Shown in pieces: positions 10,574-21,249 of a DNA stretch of 64,000 nt. The position numbers and the translations under genes are program-made. The number at the start of each line of letters is the position of its first letter. Within the stretch, counting starts at the first letter, position 1. Where the stretch lies: assembly GCF_036588685.1 (NCBI RefSeq), contig NC_086374.1:24234886-24298885 (forward strand), read 5' to 3'. Origin of the DNA: Mytilus trossulus (lineage: Eukaryota > Mollusca > Bivalvia > Mytilida > Mytilidae). The notes under the pieces are model-generated. The model did not search any database. It was not told the origin of the DNA and was given only the letters and a program-made list of their open reading frames with translations.

Positions 10574-12060
10574 CTAAAAAAAATTAAAACATTTTTAACC
10601 ATTCTGACAAAAATGAACATTTTATAGAAGTTTCATAATAAAAAACTTTCCCATTGTTGCCTAAAAAAATATCAAAACATTTTTAACTATTCTGACAAAA
10701 ATAAACATTTTATAGAAATTTCATAATAAAAAACTTTCCCATTGTTTCCTAAGTATTTATAGAAAAGTTCTAAGCAATCATCATATTGCATTCTCTTCAT
10801 AATATTGTGGGGGCCTCAGTGGTCTAAGTAGTTCAACTTCTACTACTGTAATCACTTGCCAGTCAACACTGAGGTTGTGAGTTTGAACCCTGCCTGTGCG
10901 GGTGCACTTTACTCTAATCTTAATTGATTGTCAGTTTTCCTATTCATGCTATTGAAGGTTTGTGGTTTTCTAATATATGTTTTTCTTCAATTTGAAAATG
11001 TCAGGTACAACTCAGTAGTCCGACTAAATATTATAGGTCCTAGACCACAGAATTTTAGTCAAATTGGCAGCAGGTTAAATTAGCTCTTTTTCTATGGGTG
11101 CCAATTTGACTTGTACCTGGACCTTGGACTGTCATGATCAATGTTTGAAAGCCAATATGTTCTGATATTAAAATTTCAAGTGTTATTTGGTCATTACAAG
11201 TGTGATTCAGATAATAACGGTGTTATTCGTTCATTCACAGTACTGACTACTGTTCATATTCTTTTTAAATATCCGAATAAATTAATTAAAAGTAAAAACC
11301 CTAGTACAAATATTTTTAATTGTAAGTAGGGAGAAGCAACCCACAGTGAACAGACTTTAAATGAAAGGATACAGGGCGAACAGACCCAGAGCAAATATTT
11401 TATCAGGGCTAACAGACCCGGTACCTTTTACAGGTAAACACCTGCCTCATGTTTATATACAATGTATCATGTGATACAGATAATGGCTTGTAATTCAGTG
11501 GTTGTCGTTTGTTTATGTGTTAAAAATTTGTTTTTTGTTCATTTTTTATATAAATAAGGCTGTTAGTTTTCTGGTTTGAATTGTTTTACATTGTCATATT
11601 GGGGCCTTTTATAGCTGACTATGGGGTATGGGCTGTGTTCATTGTTGAAGGCCGTAAGGTGACCTATAGTTATTAATGTTATTGTCATTTTGGTCACTTG
11701 TGGACAGTTGTCTCATTGGCAATCATACCACATCTTCTTTTTATATTGTAAATGTTTGACCTGTATAGAAACGTTGATCAGTTGATTACCTGGCTTGAGA
11801 AGAGTTGGCAGCATTTTCCCCACACTTGATGTGTTGGTTTCTATAATTTTGTAGACATTTCCCATGACATTTAGGTACAAAAACAATGCAAAGATCTGGT
11901 ACACGATATTTTTTAACGTTCCCATTGAGTACGTTTCTTTCATCCATGGAGCAATTGCAAATTCTCCATACAAGTAAGCTGAATGCACCATGATCATGAA
12001 ATATAACATGGACATGGCATCAACAAATGATTTAGGCTTTATGTTACGCCAAGACAACAT
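9993..12060 (-). CDS. ZDHHC24: Palmitoyltransferase ZDHHC24-like, two exons (join 12060-11790, 10573-9993)
   Basis: DHHC protein S-acyltransferase, a membrane enzyme that attaches palmitate to cysteines of substrate proteins, usually at the ER or Golgi. Exon 1 ends CCAG|GTAATC and exon 2 begins after TTTTTTTTAG. Both are phase 1 and the joint codes for LLKP-G-WTFCYACE. The predicted protein has 283 aa, about the length of vertebrate ZDHHC24. Visible are TM1 (about 14-33), TM2 (about 50-68), the Cys-rich domain with C95, C98, C109, C112 and C115, DHHC at 120-123 with catalytic C123, then two to three TM segments (about 139-213), the TTxE motif (TTFE, 224-227) and a C-terminal SPLTGDGIEFQT block characteristic of ZDHHC24. 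The start ATG at 12060 was chosen for length; an in-frame upstream ATG at 12204 would add 48 residues. ZDHHC22 is the alternative, but the C-terminal block favours 24. Confidence 0.9.
10575..10750. repeat. 88-bp tandem duplication in the ZDHHC24 intron
   Basis: Two adjacent copies, each with a CATTTTTAAC(C/T)ATTCTGAC start and ending AAAAAACTTTCCCATTG, differ at only a few positions. The copy next to exon 2 directly abuts the splice acceptor. Confidence 0.9.
10811..10995 (+). repeat. tRNA-derived SINE
   Basis: Starts GGGCCTCAGTGGTCTAAG (A-box-like). About 60 bp later comes GAGTTTGAACCC, close to the pol III B-box, then a conserved TTAATTGATTGTCAGTTTTCC body. This is the mussel-type tRNA-related SINE. 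It lies in the intron of the ZDHHC24-like gene and is not a functional tRNA, because no acceptor stem can be formed. Confidence 0.8.
11048..11118. repeat. Inverted repeat in the ZDHHC24 intron
   Basis: AGTCAAATTGGCA and TGCCAATTTGACT are separated by about 35 bases and form a perfect 13-bp stem. Role unknown. Confidence 0.7.
11483..11745 (+). repeat. Dispersed repeat ending CAATCATACCACATCTTC
   Basis: Near full-length copy starting around GGCTTGTAATTCAGTGGTTG and ending GTCTCATTGGCAATC plus ATACCACATCTTC. Same family as 34115-34385, 8640-8785 and 6525-6700. It sits in the same strand orientation in all four places and overlaps the 5' side of the ZDHHC24 intron. Confidence 0.85.
11790..12060 (-). 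CDS. ZDHHC24: ZDHHC24-like exon 1 (N-terminal)
   Basis: Codes for two N-terminal membrane spans and the cytosolic approach to the Cys-rich domain. The open frame continues to 11713 beyond the donor, but that part is intron and ends inside a dispersed repeat. Confidence 0.85.
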
Positions 12061-12296
12061 GTCGCTATTTGTTGGGTAAAGTTTCTCTACCCAAGGAAAG
12101 GTTGGGCAATCAATATTTAATTTGTTAGACTCATTTATCAGCTTAACATACAATAAATTAAAGCGGGTAATTAAAACGCTAATGTAACATCCTCGAACGA
12201 TCAAACTAATTCAAACCAATTCCGATTTTTTCCGGAATATGTTTTAAAAAAAAAAATAGAGAACCTGTTCAAAGAGGAATAACTCTATTTGTTCAC

Positions 12297-13075
12297 ATAA
12301 TCTTTTCCTCATTCATCTAAATGTTTGTTAGAAATTAAAAATGCTTTATATGAATGTGGATTTAATTTGATGTGGGATGATAAAATAATTGCTAAATCTG
12401 ATGATATTAGTAAGAATGTCAAGAAATGTTTAATTGATAAATTTATGTTGAACTGGAGTAATAATGTTATGAATTCTGCAAAATGTCTTAATTACAGAAT
12501 AGACAAGTCTGATTTTTGTTTTGAGAAATATTTATCGGTGTTACCATCTGAACAGTTTTCTAAGAATGTTTTTATGTAAATTCCGTTGCCTTAATAATAA
12601 ATTGCCCATTGAAACGGGCAGATTTTTTAATATTGATAGATCTGAAAGACATTCAGATTGTAATCTTTGTAATGCTAATGAACTTGGTGATGAGTTTCAT
12701 TACTTATTCAAATGTACCTTTTTCAACAATGTTAGAGCTAAATTTTTACCTTTAAATATATGTAAAAACCCAAATGTTTTAAAATTTAAAGAATTGATGA
12801 ATACATCAGATTTATTTACACTTACTGGAATTGCAAAATTTTGCAAAAGTGTTATTAAAACCTTTTAATACATGTGCTTACTCATGTTACTATAATTTGC
12901 ACTTCCTGTCAAATATCTGTATTAATTATATATACTATTATTGCACCTTTGTTAACCATGTTGATCTAATGTAAATATGTTCACACTTTTATTGTTTGTT
13001 AAAAAATGTTGTACTAACATACCCCATGTGGGGGCTTTAGTGAAATAAAATGTCTAATGTCTTATGTCTTATGTC
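12297..13075 (+). pseudogene. LINE ORF2 C-terminus and 3' tail
   Basis: Two overlapping frames give the end of a LINE ORF2: LLEIKNALYECGFNLMWDD, then, after a frameshift near 12560, CKFRCLNNKLPIETGRF and CNLCNANELGDEFHYLFKC. The C..C...(D)E.HylF.C pattern is the C-terminal zinc-like motif of several LINE clades. The 3' UTR contains a CCCCATGTGGGGGC palindrome (13022-13035) and ends in a short tandem tail of TCTTATG units, as non-LTR elements often do. It is 5'-truncated, frameshifted and inactive. Confidence 0.8.
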
Positions 13076-13111
13076 ATCTTGTAGCACCATACGTGTGCCT
13101 AAGTTGTAATA

Positions 13112-13137
13112 ATTTGTCTTGTCTTGTCTTGTCTTGT
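13112..13137 (+). repeat. (TGTCT)n microsatellite
   Basis: About five units of TGTCT, just downstream of the LINE tail. Confidence 0.9.
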
Positions 13138-13139
13138 AA

Positions 13140-13550
13140 AATGTAGCCTTTCTACATAATTTGGTAAATATCAAAACATTCCAATGATTTTTTTAATCAT
13201 TCATCTTAACATTTTTATAAAAATGAATGCAGGGGGAAACAACCAATTTTTTCTTATATTTGTTTTTCTATACTTCAAAGAATAACTCAAAATTCCCTTA
13301 CTTCTTTTATTCTGTATAGTTTGTTTTATAATTATCTGGCTAAGAACAATAAGCATATCATGACCTCTTTTTTTTTTTTATCTGTAATGTTTTTACGTAC
13401 GTATGATGCTATCATGTCTATCATGTCATCAAAGAACAGACTTGGATTGAGTTTGGGGTTAATTGCCCCAAAAGTATTGAAATTATGATCAAAAAGGTCT
13501 GACAGAGTTTTGAGGTTTACTTACATTTGTACCATTTGTATTAAGGATTA
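13140..13550. other. No recognisable gene
   Basis: AT-rich DNA with nothing supportable. Confidence 0.4.
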
Positions 13551-13554
13551 TATA

Positions 13555-13805
13555 CTGTTGATTCAATACTAAACAAAAATTGGATTTTCTATAAAAAGCT
13601 TGGTAAATTTGCCACAAAGTCCTCTTTTTCTATTAAATGCAAGGAAACAGTAAAAATCAATTCTTTGCATCAAGTTTCCTCTTGGTATATTTACAAAATG
13701 GTCTATCTCAATTATTCATAATATATGTCATATATGTTGTTTTGATAATATTGCAATTTGAAAAGTTCGCACAAAAATGGCTACAGAAGGGGGTCATAAA
13801 CCTTA
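13555..13805 (+). repeat. Dispersed repeat shared with 44540-44760
   Basis: Both places share GCCACAAAGTCCTCTTTTTC, TTTGCATCAAGTTTCC and CAAAAATGGCTACAGAAGGG in the same order and spacing, about 80 per cent alike by eye. Confidence 0.75.
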
Positions 13806-14035
13806 TTAACAATATTTATAACGTATTATCAGAAGTATATTAATAGTCTAGTAATGGACATCTGGGTTCATTTATAATGTGTTATTTTATCTATATAATT
13901 CTTTAAATGTGGTTTTTAATACATATGCAAGAACTGACTCTCGGTTTCCCGATCTTAGTTAAAGGTGACATTTAAAGAGTGTAGTTCAATTTGTCGATTA
14001 CCTACTTACAAGATAAAAAAAATAAAAATAGTCAA

Positions 14036-15420
14036 AAATGACTATTTTTTGTTCAATCATTAATGAAAGTGAACTTGATAGTGAAATAATAATATCCTTT
14101 TAGAAGCCAGTTTGGTTCAATTTCGTCAAAATATGCTAAGATCCATCGCTGATAAACTAATCGCTTGTAAGTAAATATTTCGACCTCAATGAATCAATTT
14201 TCGTGTGAACTTCAATCTAACACCTTAACTAGAAATGGTTTACGTATGATGTAGCATGTTCAGTTATTATATGGCAAAAGAATGTTAACATTGATAGTGA
14301 AACAAGGGTAAAATATTTGATTGACTGATTCGATGCACAACAACTAATTCTTGTACAGGGAAAAACGATGATTAAGGTATATTTTAAACATTTACCATGA
14401 AATCAAACAGACATAGAAAAATTTAGTGGCACGAGTTCGCTATCTATTTTTTTTATATGTTTATGTTTAAATTATTTCGGGTTATATGACATTTATATTC
14501 AATTTATTTAATCAGTTCTATTGTCCCATTCAATAAATACAATAGCTATTATTCTCTGCGTGATTTATTTATTGTAACCTTTACATTTATTCTCAGAGAA
14601 ATCTACCACTCATTTACTAGCTAGTATTAATTAATAACAAGTTTAACTAAGAAATGCATGAGATGATGCATTATCAATAATATACTTTCAATCTGTTCAA
14701 TATAAACACGGATTAAATTATAAATAGTTGAGACCTGAAAAAACCCACTTTCAGCATTTTTCTATTAATTTTTTTTTTTTTAGTTTGTTTAGAATACATT
14801 TAAAAGGGCATTTACGTTAAGCGATTTGACTAAAATTTTCATATCTGATTTACAAATTATATAAAAACTATAAAATAAACAATTATTAAGACATTGGCTC
14901 GATAATACGTATGATCGTTTCATGCAGACTATCTATTAGCTATCGAGTTGAACTTCAAAGACTGCCGATTGTCATAAAAGCGTTATACACACAAATATAA
15001 ATAGATAAAGAACTCGTGCAATTGGATTTTTCCAGGTATGTCAAATTTCATATTATAGGTTAGAAAATATGTTAATCATTCTTTTTACTTGTATAAGGAT
15101 GAGTTTTATAGATCGAGTTAGTCAATCCTACGATTTACTGTTCTTTCACTTTCAGTGTTGACAATCTTTTCATCTTAATTACTGTGTAATCTATCTCTAG
15201 ACAAGGGGTTACGTTGAAGGTCTCATGAATACGAATTCATATTCATAAGACCTTCAATGTTCATTAATTAATAGGAAAAGATTGTCAACATTGAAACTTG
15301 CGAGTGCATAATTGATCATCGATGTTTCTAAACTTATTTTGACAAAATTGAACCATACAATCGAAATCTTATTTCACTATGTTACTTTCATTACTGATTG
15401 AATAACAAAAAAATCAACTT
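14036..15420. repeat. Imperfect large inverted repeat with palindromic centre
   Basis: The left arm (14041-14135) and the right arm (15333-15420, inverted) share CAATCATTAATGAAAGT, ATAGTGAAATAA and TGGTTCAATTTCGTCAAAATA with small changes. Between them lies the nested palindrome at 15148-15298. It could be an old foldback element; termini are not certain. Confidence 0.55.
15148..15298. repeat. Nested palindrome, about 150 bp
   Basis: The outer arms TGTTGACAATCTTTTC and GAAAAGATTGTCAACA (16 bp, perfect) enclose inner arms TTGAAGGTCT (15214) and AGACCTTCAA (15248), which flank a further ATGAAT/ATTCAT core. It would fold into a two-part hairpin or cruciform. Confidence 0.85.
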
Positions 15421-15567
15421 TTTTCTAATATTTCTCGTAGCTAGTGCCCCATGAAAACCTTTATTAATTCAAACATCGTCATTTTTCAGTTTTAATTTGT
15501 CAAGCTGACACAAAATCACTTTCAAAAGGAACAATGATGAAAAAATAACTTTTTATTCTAAGATCAG

Positions 15568-15692
15568 ACTAGTGTCAAGCTATCCAGCAATTCTCATCCT
15601 GCAATTCTTTTGCAATAAAGCTATCCTGCAATTCGTCATCCTGCAATTGCGTTCGTAATAACTACTTGAGTGACAATTTTATTTTTATTCAA
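15568..15692 (+). repeat. Left terminal inverted repeat
   Basis: ACTAGTGTCAAGCTATCC, then four spaced copies of a (T/C)ATCC(T/A)GCAATTC motif and a CTACTTGAG(T/C)GACAATTTT segment, matched in inverted order at 21075-21194. Weaker similarity continues for several hundred bases. Confidence 0.9.
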
Positions 15693-15929
15693 AATAATGG
15701 TTTTTACCAGTAACTTGTTTTGTTATTAAAGAAATATAAAAATAAAAGTATTTTTTTCTATATATCCAATTCGCATTCTTAACTTTGGTTTACAAATTTG
15801 TAACTCATCTTCACAGTTTTATAACTAGAATTTACAATTAGAAAAATCATGACGATTTATATAGAGTTATATATTTTTACAGTCCTAGATATGATTCGTA
15901 TGTACATGTATGCATGTTTAACAACTTCT

Positions 15930-17640
15930 TGTGTAAACTTTCTAAAAGACCCAAAATTTCGTGCGAAACACGTAAAAAAAACAAATTAAAAAAATACGAG
16001 TAACCACTTTCTGACTCTGGCATTGTTTTGGTAGTTCTTTATATTTTTTATAACTAGGAATTAGAAACTCTGCTCTAATAGGCAGGTACTGGATAACATT
16101 ACAACGGGAGGGTGAAGAATTTATTGGGTAATCATTCTTATAAAATCCGAACATATCGTCCAAAACTTTGAATTAAAGCCAAATTGTATAAAATACGCTC
16201 TGGGGTCACTAACTTTCCAACCAATTGTCTATGTAGTTCTTTACAGCTAGGAATTATATTCTCTTATTCAATGCTTTTATAATATAAAGTAACACATCGG
16301 TATAGTAAAGAATGTCTTGGGTAAGGTTTCTTAAAGGGCCAAAATTTCGTTCGAAACACGAAAATAAAGCCAAATTCTAAAATATGCACAGGGTTTCCAC
16401 TTTCCGACCCGTATGGCTAAGAATTATAGACTATGCGTATATAAATAGCCATTGGATAGTACTACATCTGGATGATAAAGAACTTCTAAAGTAAGCATTC
16501 TTACAGGCAAAAAATTTCGGCCGAAACATGGAACTAAAGTCAAAATCTATAAAAAAACGCTCTGGGGTCACCTACTTTCAAACCAATTGTCTGGGAAGTT
16601 CTTAGTGGCTAGAGATTATAGAGTATGCTTCATTGAAAAGATATTATGTAGTACTACATCGTAAAAGTATTTAATTTTTGGGGTTAGCTTTCTTTAAGGC
16701 CGACACTTTCGTTCGAAACACGGAGAAAAAACAAATTCGATAAAATACGCTCTAGGGTCACCAATTTTCAAACCAATTGTCAGACTCTGCTTCACTGAAT
16801 ATCTATTATATAGTGCTACATCGAGAGGGTAAATAATTTTGGGGATAAGTTTTTTTGAAAGGCCAAAAATATCGTTCGAAACACGGAATTAAAGTTAAAT
16901 TCGATAACATACGCGCTATGGATACCAACTTCTCAGCAAATTGTCTTGGTAGTTCTTAACGACTACGGATTATATGCTATGATTTAATAAATAGCTATTA
17001 TAGTTTACTACATCGTGGAGGTAAAATATTTCTGGGGTAAGCTTTGTTAAAGGCCCAACATATCGTTCGAAACACGGAAATAAAGCCAAATTCGATAAAA
17101 TACGCGCTAGCCTTTCAAGACAATTGTCTTGGTAGTTCTTAATGGCTACGGATTATATGCTCTGATTAAATCGATAGCTTTTATATAGTACTACATTGTG
17201 TGGGTAAATTATTACTGGGGTAAGCTTTTTCAAAGGCCGAAAATATCGTTCGAAATAAGGAATCAAAGCGAGATTCGATAAAAAGCGAATTAGGGTCGCC
17301 CACTTTCCAACCAATTGTCTTAGTTGACTAGGGATCATATACTCTGCTTCAATGTATAGTTATTATATTGAACCACATGGGGAGGGTAAAGAATTTTTGG
17401 AGTAAACTTTTTTAAATGCCTCAAATATCTCGTTCGTAACACGAAATTAAAGCCAAATTCGATAGAATACGCTCTAGGGTCAGCCACTTTCCAACTAATT
17501 GTCTTGGTAGTTCTTAATGGCTACAATTTATAGGCTGTGCTTTACTGAATAGTTATTGTATAATAATACATCTGGAGAATAACGAACTACTGGGATAAGC
17601 TTTCTAAAAGGCCTAAAATCTCATATGTGAAACGGATATT
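15930..17640 (+). repeat. Satellite array, about ten copies of a 185-bp monomer
   Basis: The marker CGTTCGAAACACG(G/A) recurs near 15961, 16349, 16711, 16874, 17065 and 17430, with degraded versions between. AACCAATTGTC and GGTAGTTCTTAATGGCTA recur at the same spacing. Monomers run about 170-195 bp and are diverged. Open frames inside are short and not conserved between monomers. Confidence 0.85.
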
Positions 17641-17930
17641 CCATAACGGTCAACCAAATTGTGAGGGCGTTCGTACAATTTATGAAAGGATATTTTCAAC
17701 TTTTGGAACTCTTGGTTTAATAGGTACCGTGTGAGTAGCGACCCTTTTTCAAAGAAATAATGATAGGAAAAAACAAGCCCGGGAATATCGTATTAATTAG
17801 GAGATATATATATACTCCGTATACAGCTGGAATGTTGCTACATACAAATGGAAAGCTTACAATTGAGAAGCTGAAATCATCTTTTTTTATCATAAAGGTT
17901 TGTTTTCAACCGACCCTAATTGTTAACATC
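17630..17930 (-). pseudogene. Reverse transcriptase C-terminal fragment
   Basis: The minus strand resembles the RT tail seen intact at 47500-47696: an LLNQEFQ-like stretch, then a degraded KLYERPHNLVDRYG. Only the tail of the same retroelement family remains, inside the satellite-rich transposon. Confidence 0.6.
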
Positions 17931-18104
17931 TAGATGTATTTAAAGATATGAGACAAACTTAACTGAATCTGTTGTATTTTTATCTCTAGTTTGCCGGGAT
18001 AGATGCGTTCAACAGAGTCACTAAATTTTGAATTATTTCGTAAGAGAACACAATATATATAGCTGAATGTAAAGTAAAAGGATACTGCTAACTTCTTTTC
18101 TTTC

Positions 18105-18445
18105 TTCGTAAGTTCCTCACGTCGTAACTACAAGCCCCTTCCCTTTCATGAATGTGACTTACCGAAATAGACTATTTACCGGATTTGATATCACATAAGC
18201 AACACGACGGGTGCCACATGTGGAGCAGGATCTGCTTACCCTTCTGGAGCACCTGATATCACCCCTAGTTTTTGGTGGGGTTCGTGTTGTTTATTCTTTG
18301 GTTTTCTATGTTGTTTCATGTGTACTATTGTATGTCTGTTTGTCTTTTTCATTTTTAGCCATGGCGTTGTCAGTTTGTTTTAGATTTATGAGTTTGACTG
18401 TCCCTTTGGTATCTTTCGTCCCTCTTTCAAGTATGAAGTAAGACT
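18105..18445 (+). repeat. 3' UTR segment of the same RT family
   Basis: Shares CAACACGACGGGTGCCACAT, GGAGCAGGATCTGCTTACCC and ATGAGTTTGACTGTC with 47700-48000 (same strand) and 58360-58740 (opposite strand). Here it is oriented opposite to the neighbouring RT fragment, so the two are separate insertions or were rearranged. Confidence 0.8.
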
Positions 18446-18924
18446 CATAATGACTGAATATGATTATGTTAATTGAGGTCAGCTTAAAAAACAGTAATAC
18501 TTTCAGGTTTACTAAGGTCAACACTGTTTTACTGTATCGTGTTAAAAAAGAGAGGGGTTGATGTTTTACTGTACATGATCAGGCTACATCAGGTCAGCAC
18601 ACCCTACGTCAGCACCACAACACTGTGCATGGTCATATATATTAATTTATGGCAGCTCAACAAAACAGAAATTATTCCAGGTTACCTTAGGTCATCTGTT
18701 TATTACTGTACATGTTCAACTTACATCAGGTCACCACTACAATACTGTACGTGGTCATGTGACCCATGACAGATTTACAAAACACTCATATTTTCAGGTT
18801 ACCTCTTGTGTACATGGTCAGGTTACCTCAGATCACCATTTCAATACTGTAGATGTACATAGTCGTGTTACCCCAAGCCACTTTTACAATACACTTGTAT
18901 ATATATAGATTATTTGAGGTCAAT

Positions 18925-19035
18925 ATTGCGAAGCATACATTGAAGACCTGTTGGTGACCTTCTGCTGTTGTTTTTTTATTTGGTCGGAATGTTGTCTCTT
19001 TGACACATTCCCCATTTTCATTCTCAATTTTATTT
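18925..19035 (-). repeat. Fragment of the GAGAATGGAAATGGGGAA dispersed repeat
   Basis: Read on the minus strand it gives GAGAATGAAAATGGGGAATG, a GTCAAAGAGACAAC stretch and the AGAAGGTCACCAACAGGTCT segment found at 26281-26470. Confidence 0.8.
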
Positions 19036-19440
19036 GCATGGTCAGGTTACCTAATGTCACTGTAATACAGTATTTGATCGTGTTACCCAATATACTTTTG
19101 TAATGCAAAATTAGACTAGGTTCCTTAATGTCACCTTTACAATATCATTGCTATTAGGGTTACCACAGGCCTAATTTGCATTTACAGTACATCGTAATTT
19201 TATTCAAAGGTAACCTTTTAGTCCAAAAACAGTTTTATAAAACACAAATATTACCAGGTTACCTCAGATCACCATTAAAATACTGTACATGTTCAGGTAA
19301 ACTCTGGTCACCACTGTCATGACTGTAATACTTTACATAGGCATACTACTCTAGACAAGCTTTCACAAATATTTTCAGATTATCTTAGGTCAGCATTGTA
19401 TTACTTCTGTGCGTGATCAGGTTACCCAGTTCAAATATTG

Positions 19441-19575
19441 GCTGATCCAGTCCAAATCCCCTTTCATGGGAAAATTGTTTTAGCGGAAATCACTTAAGCA
19501 TGACTGTAGCGGGTCTATCAAGACAGTCAGTAACCCCCCTTCTTTTTAAAAAAAAGTTCTGGATCAGCAACTGTC
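19441..19575. mobile_element. Possible small hAT-like MITE
   Basis: A GCTGATCCAG end at the left and CTGGATCAGC at the right make a perfect 10-bp inverted repeat around about 120 bp containing a CCCCCCTTCTTTTT stretch. No target duplication was recognised. Confidence 0.4.
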
Positions 19576-19644
19576 ATCACTCTATTACTGTGCATGGGCA
19601 GGTTATATCAGGTCACCATTGCATAACCCATACGGTCAGGTCAT

Positions 19645-20505
19645 TTTTATAATCCTATTTTCCCTGAAAATCCTATTTAATTTTACCATCCAACCCCAGT
19701 CAACACACACGCATATATTAAGATAAATGATCGTTGCAATAGGTAAAAAAAATATTAAATTGCCTGGCAATTTGGTTAATATCTTTGGTATTTAGCCAAA
19801 TTAAAATTGTAATTAAGATTGAACAAAAAAGGGAACTATATTTTCGTTCAAATTAATTGATGACAAATCCCCTACATTTATACCTAAGGGCGTCATTTAC
19901 ACGAGGACATAATTCAGCGGACCTTTTATCCGTCTGCATTTAAAGGAGAAAGAATTTATTATAGATACAAACAAATCTGAACATTACTATTAGTTTAAAC
20001 TTAACAAATATGTAAGACACCAAAATAAGAGACGTATTTAAAAGGAGAAAGTGTTTATTTTAAAAAGAAAACCACATATCATACAGTACCAACATTTGGC
20101 ACTGTTCATTATTTCGTTGACAGCAAACAGATTATTCCGATCGTGCGTTCCGTATCACTTAGACTACCTTAATGTCATTTAATGTGCTAGATCTTCATGA
20201 AACACATAATACATTTTAAAGATTCGTATATTCGCATCAGATTATATCTAAATGTAGTGTTAATAAATAACCTTTTCACTATATATACATTTTGACACTC
20301 ATATTGTAAAATAGTTCCTAAACAATAATAATATGCCTGTGTTAGATGAATACCTGATAGTATCTGTATTATAGAATAAGTCTTGTAAAACAAAGCAGAA
20401 AAAGTGCTAATCGATTTTTTCGTGCAAGTTAATTGCGTTTAAATTCAATAAGACGGTGGGTTTATTTTTTGTAATCAATGTATGGCAAGCAAAGAAAAAT
20501 ATAAG
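19645..20505. other. Transposon interior without recognisable gene
   Basis: AT-rich. No transposase or other protein similarity was seen in any frame. Confidence 0.5.
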
Positions 20506-20509
20506 ATTG

Positions 20510-20765
20510 ATTTAGCACTATCCCGTTCTAGTTGTAAAGAATTACCGAGACAATGGGTCGGAAAGTGGGCGCCCCCAATGTGTATTTTATCGAATTAAGG
20601 CTTATTTCCGTATTTCGGACGCAATTTTCGTCCTTTATGAATGCTTACCCCAGAAATTATTTGCCCCCTCGTTGTAGTACTACCCAATAGCTATTTATTA
20701 GAGCAGAGTGTATAATCCCTAGCCATAAAGAACTACCGGGGCAATGGGTTTGAACAAGTGAGGTG
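20510..20765 (-). repeat. Inverted satellite copies near the right end
   Basis: About 1.4 monomers of the 185-bp satellite in the opposite orientation (ATTTTATCGAATTAAGGC, GCTTACCCCAGAAATTATTT, then a CCATAAAGAACTACC stretch). They show that the satellite belongs to the element's own terminal regions. Confidence 0.8.
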
Positions 20766-21074
20766 ACCCTGTTTAAAAAGAAGTTGTGTTGTTGGTACTA
20801 GTTTAGTATATCATGACAAATTTTTTTAACATCAAAATTCTATTCTTGGTCGTTATTTTAAGTTTCGAAAACCACAAATGTGGATTAAACATGCGTCTAT
20901 CACATCCTGAACTTAACAGATAATTGAATTGTCATCATGATATTATGGTAAATGCTAATTACAAAACTGTAAATATGAGTTAGAAATTTGCAAATGTGTT
21001 AAGGGGATATAAAACTTTATTGATTTTCTATATAAATCTTGCAGTGAACAAAAAAGTCAAAAACTATGATTTTA

Positions 21075-21194
21075 AAGGAAAAAAAATTGTCGCTCAAGTA
21101 GTTTACCAAACGCAATTGCAGGATGACGAATTGCAGGATAGATTTTTATAAACAGAATTGCAGGATGAGAATTGCTGGATAGCTTGACACTAGT
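21075..21194 (-). repeat. Right terminal inverted repeat
   Basis: Inverted counterpart of 15568-15692, with the same four spaced motifs; most differences lie in the spacers. Confidence 0.9.
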
Positions 21195-21249
21195 TAAGAT
21201 CAGTGAACAGATTGAAAATATATCATTATTAATGAATGAATATAACATC

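Larger units (their letters stand above)
18480..19640 (+). repeat. Degenerate GTTACC/GTACATGGTC satellite
   Basis: Variants of TCAGGTTACCTCAGGTCACC and AATACTGTACATGGTCA recur about a dozen times with irregular spacing. They are interrupted by two other insertions. Not coding. Confidence 0.75.
15568..21194. mobile_element. 5.6-kb TIR transposon with perfect 9-bp target duplication (MULE-like)
   Basis: Both ends begin ACTAGTGTCAAGCTATCC, in opposite orientation, followed by several CATCCTGCAATTC-type subterminal motifs. The 9-mer TAAGATCAG stands immediately outside each end (15559-15567 and 21195-21203). A 9-bp duplication with long inverted ends fits Mutator-like (MULE) elements best; other superfamilies with 8-9-bp duplications, such as Merlin, are not excluded. 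The interior has no intact transposase. It holds about ten copies of a 185-bp satellite near the left end, inverted copies near the right end, a degenerate GTTACC-rich satellite and fragments of other repeats. Probably non-autonomous. Confidence 0.85.

Noticed and set aside
10811..10900. tRNA gene
   Set aside because: A- and B-box-like motifs are present, but no acceptor or anticodon stem forms; it is a SINE head.
11713..11789. Extension of ZDHHC24 exon 1 to the end of its open frame
   Set aside because: The part past 11790 follows a good donor and enters a dispersed repeat; the splice to exon 2 restores the conserved protein.
15930..17640. CRISPR array
   Set aside because: The regular spacing is that of a whole 185-bp satellite monomer; repeats and spacers are both conserved, and the DNA is eukaryotic.
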